A stretch of 64,000 bases of DNA from contig JAUNVQ010000003.1 in assembly GCA_030540715.1 (NCBI GenBank), forward strand, positions 26,417-90,416, read 5' to 3'. Positions 54,832 to 63,167 of the stretch are shown in pieces. The position numbers were made by a program, and so were the translations under genes. The first letter of the stretch is position 1. Each line of letters begins with the position of its first letter. The notes under the pieces are model-generated. The model was not told where the DNA came from. It did not search any database and worked only from the letters and a program-made list of their open reading frames with translations. This stretch comes from Actinomycetaceae bacterium. GTDB lineage: Bacteria; Actinomycetota; Actinomycetes; Actinomycetales; Actinomycetaceae.

Positions 54832-55733
54832 TGTTTTTTTTGATTGGCGACAGTTCTGATAGCTGGTTTTTTGATACCTTTATTGAGCCGTGGACATGGG
54901 AATTTATGCGCACGGGCCTTGCAATCACTCTGATTGCCGCCATTGTGTGTGCCATTTTGTCTTGCTGGCTTATCTTGGTGGGGTGGTCACTGATGGGCGA
55001 TGCACTCTCGCATGCAATTTTGCCAGGAATCGTTCTTGCCTATATGTTTGGAGTTCCCTTTAGCGTAGGTGCTCTTATCGCAGCACTTGTTGTTGTTGCT
55101 TTGATTGCGTTGATACGGCGCACCTCCAGGGTAAAAGAAGATACCTCCATTGGGGTCATCTTTACCACGATGTTCGCACTGGGGGTTATGCTCATTTCCA
55201 TGTATCCTACGCAGATATCAATGGAGCATATTCTTTTTGGTGACCCGCTGGGTATCACCAGTAAAGACATGTATCAGGTTCTTGTGTTAGGGCCGATAGC
55301 TTTTCTGCTTGTCATGTGGAAACGACGTGATCTTATGCTTTTTGCATTCGACCCAACACACGCTCATGCTATTGGGATTTCAACCCGGAAGCTTTCGGCA
55401 TTGCTTGTTGTAGCACTGTCGTTGACCGTTGTTATAGCTATGCAGGCAGTGGGAGCGATCCTTATTGTTGCACTTCTTATTACCCCTGGCGCAACAGCAT
55501 ACCTTATCACTTCACAATTCCAACGAATGCTATGGGTATCGCCACTTATTTCAAGTCTGGGAGTTATCATTGGCTTTTATGTGGCAACATGGCTTCACGC
55601 AGCGGTTGGTGGAACCGTTGTCTTTGTTGAGGGGATTATTTTCGTCCTCGTATGGATAGGAAGCCCGCATGGATTACGCGGCGTGTTGCGAACTTCAAAA
55701 AAACATCTTTTGAGTGAGACTTTGCCTGCCTAA
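54828..55733 (+). CDS. metal ABC transporter permease
   Basis: The 301-residue ABC-3 family membrane protein has about eight or nine segments and the conserved GDALSHAILPGIVLAY and DPTHAHAIGI stretches. It is the transmembrane channel of the Mn/Zn-type importer. The site AGGAGGGG lies before the ATG, and a second in-frame ATG follows at once. A short inverted repeat lies after the stop but no convincing terminator. mfd starts 44 bases later. Confidence 0.95.
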   Translation: MMFFLIGDSSDSWFFDTFIEPWTWEFMRTGLAITLIAAIVCAILSCWLILVGWSLMGDALSHAILPGIVLAYMFGVPFSVGALIAALVVVALIALIRRTSRVKEDTSIGVIFTTMFALGVMLISMYPTQISMEHILFGDPLGITSKDMYQVLVLGPIAFLLVMWKRRDLMLFAFDPTHAHAIGISTRKLSALLVVALSLTVVIAMQAVGAILIVALLITPGATAYLITSQFQRMLWVSPLISSLGVIIGFYVATWLHAAVGGTVVFVEGIIFVLVWIGSPHGLRGVLRTSKKHLLSETLPA

Positions 55734-55765
55734 AACAGAAATGTGCTGTTTGTGCTTAAGCCCTA

Positions 55766-55777
55766 TAGACTGGATGG
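55766..55777 (+). promoter_or_regulatory. -10 element of mfd, leaderless geometry
   Basis: TAGACT (55766-55771) ends 6 bases before the GTG of mfd. No good -35 hexamer and no ribosome site are seen. The same hexamer and distance occur before the YbjN-like gene and, at 7 bases, before dnaE. Confidence 0.35.
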
Positions 55778-58700
55778 GTGAAACTATCTTCCCTGTTGCC
55801 AGTCGTAGCTGACCATCCCGATGTTAAAGCCACTCTTTCTTCCTACCCCCATACACCTGTTGGTCATATCACCGCGCTAGCGGGTATGCGCCCTGCACTG
55901 GTACCGCTGCTCTATGATACGGCGCAGAGAAGCGGTAATCGAGTACCACTGATTTATGTCTGTGCTTCGGGAAGAGAAGCAGAGTCTTTTAGTCGAACAC
56001 TGTCTCAGTTCATGAATGGTGTTGCTTATTTCCCAGCTTGGGAGACACTACCTCATGAACGTCTTTCGCCGCGAGCAGATACAATGGCACGCCGTATTGA
56101 AACATTGCGACGTCTTCGCCACCCTGATAACCGTGTAGAACGAGCTTCAGGTATCAATGTGATTGTTATGCCTGTTCGAGCGCTGTTGCAACCCGTTATT
56201 GCCGACTTGGCGGACCGAGAGCCACTGCTGCTGCGCCAACGCGATATCTATCCGATGGAAGAAGTCGTTGACAAACTGGTGGCTCTTGGTTTTACCGGTG
56301 TTGATATGGTAGAAACTCGTGGCCAATTCGCTGTTCGCGGCGGAATTCTTGACGTTTTTGCCCCCACAGAGGACCACCCTGTTCGTATTGAATTCTTTGG
56401 TGACGAAATAGATGAGATTCGATATTTTTCCATTGCTGACCAACGCACTTTAACACATACAGAATATCTGTGGACATCAGCCACCAAAGAGCTGCTGCTT
56501 GATGATAAAGTCCGTCAGCGCGCCCTCGATCTTCAAAAAACTCTGCCTGGTATAGCCGATATGCTTGAGCGTATCCATAACGGTATAGCTATGGAAGGCA
56601 TGGAGTCGCTGTCTGCTGTCCTTGCCGATAAAGTATGCCCAGTAACCGACCTTTTTCCAGAAGGTACAAGGATTATTATTGCTGATGAACAGCGGGTGTG
56701 TTCACGTGTTGATGACCTTTTAGCAACTACGAAAGAGTTTGAACAGGCAGCATGGGAGGCTGCAGCAGCTGGTGGTAACGTGCCAGTTGAGACGGTGGCG
56801 CAGTCTTCCTTCCTTGAACTTGATGCAGCCCGTGAGCATGCTATCCAACGCCAGATGTCATGGTGGTCACTGTCAACGCTTGCGCCAACAGATGATGTAG
56901 ATACTCATCAGATTGAGGCTAGGGAACCCAGAAACTATATGGGAGACATTGACGCTTTTCTGCGTGACGTACGCGACTATTCCGATGCTGGTTTTTCAGT
57001 TGTTATTGCCACAGAAGGTCAGGGAAGAGCCCAAAGGATCGCAACATCGCTTAAAGACCTTGACATCCCGGCTGTGTGTGAACGTAATGAACCTGTAACG
57101 CTCCACCGGGAAGATGGTCGAGATACACAACGTATAGTGTATGTGACGGCAGCACATATTGATGACGGATTTATTGCCAAGGATATTCGTTTAGCGGTAT
57201 TTTCTGAACGCAATATGACGGGAAAATCAGCTGCTGCTAATCGAGAAATACGAAAGCTACCTGCCAGACGATCGCGCAATGTTGTTGACCCACTGGCATT
57301 GAAAAAAGGTGACTTTATTGTTCATGAGTTTCATGGTGTTGGCAAATTTATTGAACTTGTTACCCGAACAATAGGTCGCGGAAAAAATGCGGTTACCAGG
57401 GAATATCTTGAGATTGAATATGCAGCCGCCAAAAAAGGGCGCCCGGCAGATCGACTATTTGTTCCCAGCGATCAGCTTGATCTTATTACAAAATATAATG
57501 GCTCAGATTCGCCCTCTTTAAATAAAATGGGAGGCTCCGATTGGGCTCGCGCTAAACGCCGCGCCCGAAAAGCAACTCACGAAATTGCTGCTGAACTTGT
57601 GCGACTCTACGCTGCACGACAATCGTCGCAAGGTTTCGCTTTTTCACCAGACACACCTTGGCAGCGTGAACTTGAAGATGCTTTTTCCCATATTGAAACC
57701 CCCGACCAGTTAACCACCATTGATGAAGTTAAACGTGATATGGAACAGGCTATTCCTATGGATCGTTTGCTATGCGGTGACGTGGGATATGGAAAAACAG
57801 AGGTTGCCGTTCGTGCGGCATTTAAAGCTGTTCAAGACGGAAAACAGGTTGCAGTGTTAGTGCCCACCACTCTGCTTGTTCAACAGCATGAAGAAACCTT
57901 TAGTGACCGCTATGCAGGTTTTCCTGTGAGGGTAGCGGCATTGTCACGTTTCACCTCTCAACGTGAAGCAGATGAAATTAAAGATGGTTTACGCGAAGGT
58001 TCCATTGATGTTGTGATCGGCACGCACACACTGGTGACAGGTCAAGTTCGCTTTAAAGATTTAGGGCTTGTCATTATTGATGAAGAGCAGCGATTCGGTG
58101 TGGAACATAAAGAAACATTGAAAGCACTACGCACCAATGTTGACGTGTTATCGATGTCTGCTACACCTATTCCCAGAACCCTTGAAATGGCTGTAAGTGG
58201 CATTCGTGACATGTCAGTGTTACAAACCCCGCCAGAAGAACGCCGACCAGTTCTTACCCATGTTGGCGCCTACCAGGATAAACAGATGGCAGCAGCCATT
58301 AAACGTGAGCTATTGCGTGATGGACAAGTATTCTATGTTCATAATCGTGTTCAAGACATTTCACGAATTGCCAAACATATTAGTGATGTTGTTCCCGAAG
58401 CGCGAGTACGGATTGCCCATGGACAGATGGCAGAAACCGAACTTGAACGCGTAATGGTAGACTTTTGGAATCATGAATTTGACGTACTGGTGTGTACAAC
58501 CATCGTGGAAACGGGTCTTGACATAGCCAACGCGAACACGTTGATTGTTGACCAGGCCGACAAAATGGGGCTTTCCCAAATGCATCAGCTGCGTGGACGT
58601 GTGGGCAGAGGACGAGAACGCGCCTATGCCTATTTCTTCTTCCCACCGAAGAATACACTCACTCAAACAGCACATGATCGACTGGAAACGATTGCTTCCC

Positions 58701-59350
58701 ATACAGATTTGGGTTCGGGTATTGCAGTGGCTCAAAAAGATTTAGAAATTCGAGGTGCCGGTAACCTTCTAGGAGGTCAGCAATCTGGGCATATAGCTGG
58801 TGTTGGCTTCGACCTGTATATTCGCATGGTGGCAGAAGCAGTGGAACTCTATCGCCAAGGCTCGTCGCAACCTGCTGTTCAACAGCGAGCTGACATAAAG
58901 ATTGAGCTGCCAATTGACGCCCATATTCCTGCGAGCTATATTCCCTCTGAACGTTTGCGTTTGGAAACTTATGGTAAACTTGCGGCAGCGTCGGGAGATA
59001 ACCAGATCGCTCAGGTTCGTGAAGAACTGATCGACCGTTACGGAAAAATTCCACCGCAGGTGGAATTGCTCTTTACGATTGAAGATATCCGGGAAAAAGC
59101 GCGTCACGCTGGTCTAACCGAAATAATGTCGCAGGGGCGCTATATTCGTTTTGGTCCAGTAGAACTCAAAGACTCGCAGATGCTGCGTTTGAAACGACTC
59201 TATCCTGGTTCGATGATAAAAACTGCGCTACGACAGGTGCTGGTGCCTGCACCTGTGTCATCAGAGCTATCACAGCAGAGACTTCATGATGAAGAATTGG
59301 CACAGTGGATCGCTCAAGTAATCCAGACAGTGATTGTTCCATTTGGATAA
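55778..59350 (+). CDS. mfd: transcription-repair coupling factor Mfd
   Basis: Mfd removes RNA polymerase stalled at lesions and recruits UvrA. The 1190-residue protein has UvrB-like N-terminal domains (about 1-350), the RNA-polymerase-interaction (CarD-like) domain around residues 505-580 starting GDFIVHEFHGVGKF, a RecG-like motor and a C-terminal TRCF domain. The motor shows Walker A GDVGYGKTEVA (about 667-677), IIDEEQRFG (about 767) and HQLRGRVGRGRE. The GTG start lacks a ribosome site. Confidence 0.96.
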   Translation: MKLSSLLPVVADHPDVKATLSSYPHTPVGHITALAGMRPALVPLLYDTAQRSGNRVPLIYVCASGREAESFSRTLSQFMNGVAYFPAWETLPHERLSPRADTMARRIETLRRLRHPDNRVERASGINVIVMPVRALLQPVIADLADREPLLLRQRDIYPMEEVVDKLVALGFTGVDMVETRGQFAVRGGILDVFAPTEDHPVRIEFFGDEIDEIRYFSIADQRTLTHTEYLWTSATKELLLDDKVRQRALDLQKTLPGIADMLERIHNGIAMEGMESLSAVLADKVCPVTDLFPEGTRIIIADEQRVCSRVDDLLATTKEFEQAAWEAAAAGGNVPVETVAQSSFLELDAAREHAIQRQMSWWSLSTLAPTDDVDTHQIEAREPRNYMGDIDAFLRDVRDYSDAGFSVVIATEGQGRAQRIATSLKDLDIPAVCERNEPVTLHREDGRDTQRIVYVTAAHIDDGFIAKDIRLAVFSERNMTGKSAAANREIRKLPARRSRNVVDPLALKKGDFIVHEFHGVGKFIELVTRTIGRGKNAVTREYLEIEYAAAKKGRPADRLFVPSDQLDLITKYNGSDSPSLNKMGGSDWARAKRRARKATHEIAAELVRLYAARQSSQGFAFSPDTPWQRELEDAFSHIETPDQLTTIDEVKRDMEQAIPMDRLLCGDVGYGKTEVAVRAAFKAVQDGKQVAVLVPTTLLVQQHEETFSDRYAGFPVRVAALSRFTSQREADEIKDGLREGSIDVVIGTHTLVTGQVRFKDLGLVIIDEEQRFGVEHKETLKALRTNVDVLSMSATPIPRTLEMAVSGIRDMSVLQTPPEERRPVLTHVGAYQDKQMAAAIKRELLRDGQVFYVHNRVQDISRIAKHISDVVPEARVRIAHGQMAETELERVMVDFWNHEFDVLVCTTIVETGLDIANANTLIVDQADKMGLSQMHQLRGRVGRGRERAYAYFFFPPKNTLTQTAHDRLETIASHTDLGSGIAVAQKDLEIRGAGNLLGGQQSGHIAGVGFDLYIRMVAEAVELYRQGSSQPAVQQRADIKIELPIDAHIPASYIPSERLRLETYGKLAAASGDNQIAQVREELIDRYGKIPPQVELLFTIEDIREKARHAGLTEIMSQGRYIRFGPVELKDSQMLRLKRLYPGSMIKTALRQVLVPAPVSSELSQQRLHDEELAQWIAQVIQTVIVPFG

Positions 59351-59516
59351 AAGATCTACGCGCAAAATGAGGGATAACCGTACTTGGACAGTAAAAAGCG
59401 TGAAACGACTAATGGCGTTGGATGTGTACCCAACTTGCTACAAGAAGACTCTGGAGCGGTACTGGAAGGTAAGATGCAGGGTAGTGGTGGTTCCACGCTT
59501 TTGTGTAGGAAAGCGG

Positions 59517-60095
59517 TTATTGTTCATCAGTAAGTTCTTTATGCATCCACCAGTGTGGTAAAAACGCGTCATCGGGCATAAAAACAGGGCCTTCACCACG
59601 ATAGCCACAACGACGATAAAACGCGATTGCATTCTCACGAGCACGCAGTGTAACTCCGTGGAAACCTTGGTGACGTGCCCAATGTTCAATTGCCGACATT
59701 AAAACATCACCGATATGACGTCCTTGAAAAACAGGATCGACACACACGAATCGTGCGCACAGCCAATGCGCAATTTTTTCAGGAGCTGCTCCATTAGATT
59801 GAGAGCCAGCATCTTCTTTGACGGGCATCATCAAAGCGGTTCCCACCACGCGGTTATCTTCGGTAAGAGCCACTATCAGTTTTGAATGGGGGGCTGAATC
59901 ACAGGAAAGATCACGTTCTGCGATGTCATGTTCAAAGGGAAGAAACATGGCTCTTTGACGAACTTTCAATGCCTGCTCATACAGAGAAGATTCCACTGTG
60001 ATCGCTTTGACGCGCACACCTGACCGTGGATTTTCAGGGAAAAAGTCATCGGTGACATCTCCAGGTTGGAGCGTGTTTCTTGACGGCGCTGTCAT
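59517..60095 (-). CDS. GNAT-family N-acetyltransferase
   Basis: The 192-residue protein has a GNAT fold (about 30-190) with the acetyl-CoA loop region VCVDPVFQGRHIGDVL, then LRARENAIAFYRRCGYR and a C-terminal PDDAFLPHWWM. This resembles the predicted acetyltransferases of the ElaA/YbdK-like group that act on small molecules, but the substrate is unknown. The ATG has GAAGGAA upstream. It is a single minus-strand gene between mfd and the MMPL transporter and is convergent with mfd across a 166-base gap without a supported gene. Confidence 0.85.
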   Translation of the reverse strand: MTAPSRNTLQPGDVTDDFFPENPRSGVRVKAITVESSLYEQALKVRQRAMFLPFEHDIAERDLSCDSAPHSKLIVALTEDNRVVGTALMMPVKEDAGSQSNGAAPEKIAHWLCARFVCVDPVFQGRHIGDVLMSAIEHWARHQGFHGVTLRARENAIAFYRRCGYRGEGPVFMPDDAFLPHWWMHKELTDEQ

Positions 60096-60231
60096 GATGT
60101 TCCTTCGATTATTGGTGCGGATATATATGTTTTACCCTACCAGCTCAGTGTTATCAAAGCAGAGTTTTCGGCGAGGAAATATTCATGTGCAGTCTGGTGA
60201 AAAACACTGCGATAAGTGAGAAAATGGAAAT

Positions 60232-62820
60232 ATGTTCAGACTCGTTGGCAAAGGTGTTGCACGGCGACCACTTGCAGTTGTTGTTGCATGGTCGGCGATT
60301 ATTATTGTCTCAGCGTTATGGAGTTTAACAGGCTTTGGCGCAGGTGGGCTTTTTTCTCGTCTTGATAATTCCATGCCTTCAAACCCTGGAAGCGAGTCGT
60401 TGGATGGCCAAAGTATTATCGATAGATATACCCATGATTCCTACCCTGTTGTGGGATACGTTAGTCATATTGATGTTGAAAAGAATGCCGATGTGTTAAA
60501 AGACCAGGTGATAGATCTTCATCGTGACCTCTTGGATATTAAGGGCGTGCATACAGTTGTTGATTCCTTTGCCTTGTTTGATCCCGGTACTGAGATAGGT
60601 AAAAAAGCAGATAAGGCTGTTAACAAACAGATTGATGACACCATCAAAGAACAGACACAAAAAGCTGAACAGGAATTACGTCATGGGTTGGCCGCCCAAG
60701 GGCTACTTGAATATATGATAGAACCAGCTGTTGAACAACAAATGCCTGCTATCCGTTCACAGATTGAATCTGAGGTTCGACAAGGTATCAAAAAAACATT
60801 GAACGAACAACCGGTATGGGAACGTATCAAAGAGGCCGATACAAAGGAGTTTTTAGGAAAAGATCGTCAATCTTTTCTTATTAACGTTGGTATCGATACA
60901 ACGACATCAAGAGGAGATAATGTTCGCACGGACACTGAAGCCGTGTTAAGTGGTTTTCAGAAAAAACTTCGTGATGCGGGTTTTCACAAAGCCACAGTCG
61001 AGATCACCAATAAAGAACGAGTTAGCCAAGAAATTCAGCAGCAGACAAGAAAAGATTTATATACGGGTGAAGGTATTTCACTTCCTATTTCTTTAGTGAT
61101 AATGGCTGTTGTTTTTGGTGGTCTACTAGCGGGTATTATTCCTTTATCAGCGGCCGCGGTAGCAATTGCTGTGTCGCTACTTGTTATGTTCTTTTTGACC
61201 TTCTATTTTGAACAGCCTGCTTTTGTTATCAACATTATCTCGGTTCTTGGTCTTGGGTTATCAATTGATTATGGTTTGCTGATTGTGTCGCGTTATCGCG
61301 AAGAATTACGTAACATTCTTGACTCTTCCACAGCTAGTGATGTAGCCCCTTCGCAGGCAGTGACTTCCGATCAAGCAATACAGGCAGTTTTTGACGGTCA
61401 GTGCTATCAGGCATTTTCTCAGGTGAAAGCCTACGGTGATACATTCCATATTTATCAGCGACATATAGCTGCAGCTGCAAAAACGATCTCGACGGCGGGA
61501 AGAACCGTCTTTTTTTCTGGTATCACGGTAGCCTTATCGATTTCTGCAATTCAGGTTTTTAACCCACCGCAGTTTCAGTCCATAGCTGCCGGTGGTGTTA
61601 CCGTTGTTCTTGTAGCAGTGATCTCGGCGATTACTCTTGTGCCGGCAATCCTTCTTTTGATGGGAACCGCATTAGAAAAACCATCGATCTTGAGAAAAAT
61701 ACCTGGCTTTCCTTTTCTTTTTAAAACATTCGATACCCGTCCACGCCCAGGCTCAGCACTGGAACGTATGTGCCATAGGGTTACCTATAAGCCCTGGCCC
61801 TATTTTATTGCTGCGGTTGTGATTTTGGTGGTTTTAGCGAGCCCTATCATCCATATTGAGATACGTACATCTGAAACCGAAGCTATGCCAAAAACTATGA
61901 AACAGATTGAGCTTTTAGACCGTCTGGATACTTCTGTTCCAGCGGCTGAACATACCCAGATTGCCATTGTTGCAAAAGCTGGTACAAAAGACCTCGATAA
62001 CTGGATAAAGCAGCGTGAAAAATCCATTGACAATATCGAAAAGATAGTTCCTTCATATGAGCTTGGTGACGGCTATGCACTGTCAGATATCAGGGTAAAA
62101 GGTGCAGATCCTGGATCAAAAATCGCAGAAAATGTGATGCTCGAATTCCGTGATCGCCGCGGTAATAACGATCCGGGATTTCAGACATGGATTACTGGTA
62201 ACACTGCTAACCAACATGATTTTCAAGAAGCTGTTTATGAGCGGGCGTGGCTGATGGGCGGCATCATTTTTCTTTCAACATTTATTATGATGTTTCTGAT
62301 GACCGGTTCAGTGGTCATTCCTCTCAAGGCAATCGTGACGAACAGTTTATCGTTGATGGCATCACTTGGCGTGGGAATTTGGATTTTCCAGTTCGGTCAT
62401 TGTGAAGATTTTCTTGGTTTTACTTCTCTAGGTGGCCTGGAGACGTATGTCATTGTTGTTGCACTTTGTTTTGGTTTTGGCCTGTCAATGGATTACGAGA
62501 TGTTTTTGATGGCTCGTATGAAAGAAGAATATGACCATCATCAAGAACACAGGCGCTCGATACAAGATGGTCTTCATGAGTCAGCTGGCGTGATTACATC
62601 TGCAGCAGTGATTCTACTGGTTGTTTTTCTGGGATTTACTGCCGGTGAGATGCTATTTATCAAGCAGGTCGGCTTAATACTTGCTGTGGCTGTTTTCATT
62701 GATGCAACGCTTGTCCGACTGTTTTTAGTCCCTTCGACTATGAGTCTCCTTGGCAAATTCTGCTGGTGGGCACCCCGCTTTATGAAGAAAATAAGCCAGG
62801 CACTTCCACTGCATCATTAA
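60232..62820 (+). CDS. MMPL-family RND-type transporter
   Basis: The 862-residue protein has the MMPL layout: membrane segment 1 (about 14-36), a large extracellular domain (about 40-280), segments 2-6, then segment 7 (about 523-545), a second extracellular domain and five more segments. Signature runs are GLGLSIDYGLLIVSRYREE and CFGFGLSMDYEMFLMARMKEE. Members move lipids, siderophores or other hydrophobic molecules across actinobacterial envelopes. Between SRYREE and TAGRTVFFSG there is an insert of about 40-60 residues. No mycolic-acid genes lie nearby, so the cargo is unknown. Confidence 0.9.
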   Translation: MFRLVGKGVARRPLAVVVAWSAIIIVSALWSLTGFGAGGLFSRLDNSMPSNPGSESLDGQSIIDRYTHDSYPVVGYVSHIDVEKNADVLKDQVIDLHRDLLDIKGVHTVVDSFALFDPGTEIGKKADKAVNKQIDDTIKEQTQKAEQELRHGLAAQGLLEYMIEPAVEQQMPAIRSQIESEVRQGIKKTLNEQPVWERIKEADTKEFLGKDRQSFLINVGIDTTTSRGDNVRTDTEAVLSGFQKKLRDAGFHKATVEITNKERVSQEIQQQTRKDLYTGEGISLPISLVIMAVVFGGLLAGIIPLSAAAVAIAVSLLVMFFLTFYFEQPAFVINIISVLGLGLSIDYGLLIVSRYREELRNILDSSTASDVAPSQAVTSDQAIQAVFDGQCYQAFSQVKAYGDTFHIYQRHIAAAAKTISTAGRTVFFSGITVALSISAIQVFNPPQFQSIAAGGVTVVLVAVISAITLVPAILLLMGTALEKPSILRKIPGFPFLFKTFDTRPRPGSALERMCHRVTYKPWPYFIAAVVILVVLASPIIHIEIRTSETEAMPKTMKQIELLDRLDTSVPAAEHTQIAIVAKAGTKDLDNWIKQREKSIDNIEKIVPSYELGDGYALSDIRVKGADPGSKIAENVMLEFRDRRGNNDPGFQTWITGNTANQHDFQEAVYERAWLMGGIIFLSTFIMMFLMTGSVVIPLKAIVTNSLSLMASLGVGIWIFQFGHCEDFLGFTSLGGLETYVIVVALCFGFGLSMDYEMFLMARMKEEYDHHQEHRRSIQDGLHESAGVITSAAVILLVVFLGFTAGEMLFIKQVGLILAVAVFIDATLVRLFLVPSTMSLLGKFCWWAPRFMKKISQALPLHH

Positions 62821-63167
62821 AGCGTTGTGACGAAATAACACTAGCGGTTTCGTCCAGTAACTATATTAAGAGATTGGCTTCAGAAGTCTACGAATAGTGC
62901 GTAAGCCAATACCCTGCACTCTTCAATCTACTTGATAAGGTAAGATGCCTGGAATGGATGCGTGGCGTTTATACTGCCATATGCTATGAGTGGATAGGCT
63001 CCGTTACTTATGATGTTGAGTCTTTACGGAAAGGTGGAGAGAGCACAAGGTGTGCTGAAATATGAGGTGTAGAAGAATATAATAAGGGAAGGGGCGAAAG
63101 GAACTCCTTGCAGAGAACCTTTCGCCCCTTCATTGTCACTGAGTGACGTTCAGCAGATCACTATGAA
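62821..63167. other. intergenic region between the MMPL gene and the surface-protein gene
   Basis: This 347-base gap has no supported gene. It contains an 8-pair inverted repeat (ATTGGCTT, 62873-62880, with AAGCCAAT, 62903-62910), the strong terminator at 63088-63131, and a small palindrome (GTCACT-G-AGTGAC, 63135-63147). Confidence 0.6.
63075..63131 (-). terminator. terminator of the surface-protein gene
   Basis: GAAGGGGCGAAAGG and CCTTTCGCCCCTTC form a perfect 14-pair stem (63088-63131) with a 16-base loop. It lies 37 bases after the minus-strand stop and is followed on that strand by CCTTATTATATTC. Confidence 0.75.

Noticed and set aside
59384..59533. A short TTG-started frame between mfd and the acetyltransferase gene (48 codons)
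   Set aside because: It has only a loose ribosome site, overlaps the convergent gene and resembles nothing I know. Remnants of mazG, often found after mfd, could not be recognised in any frame.
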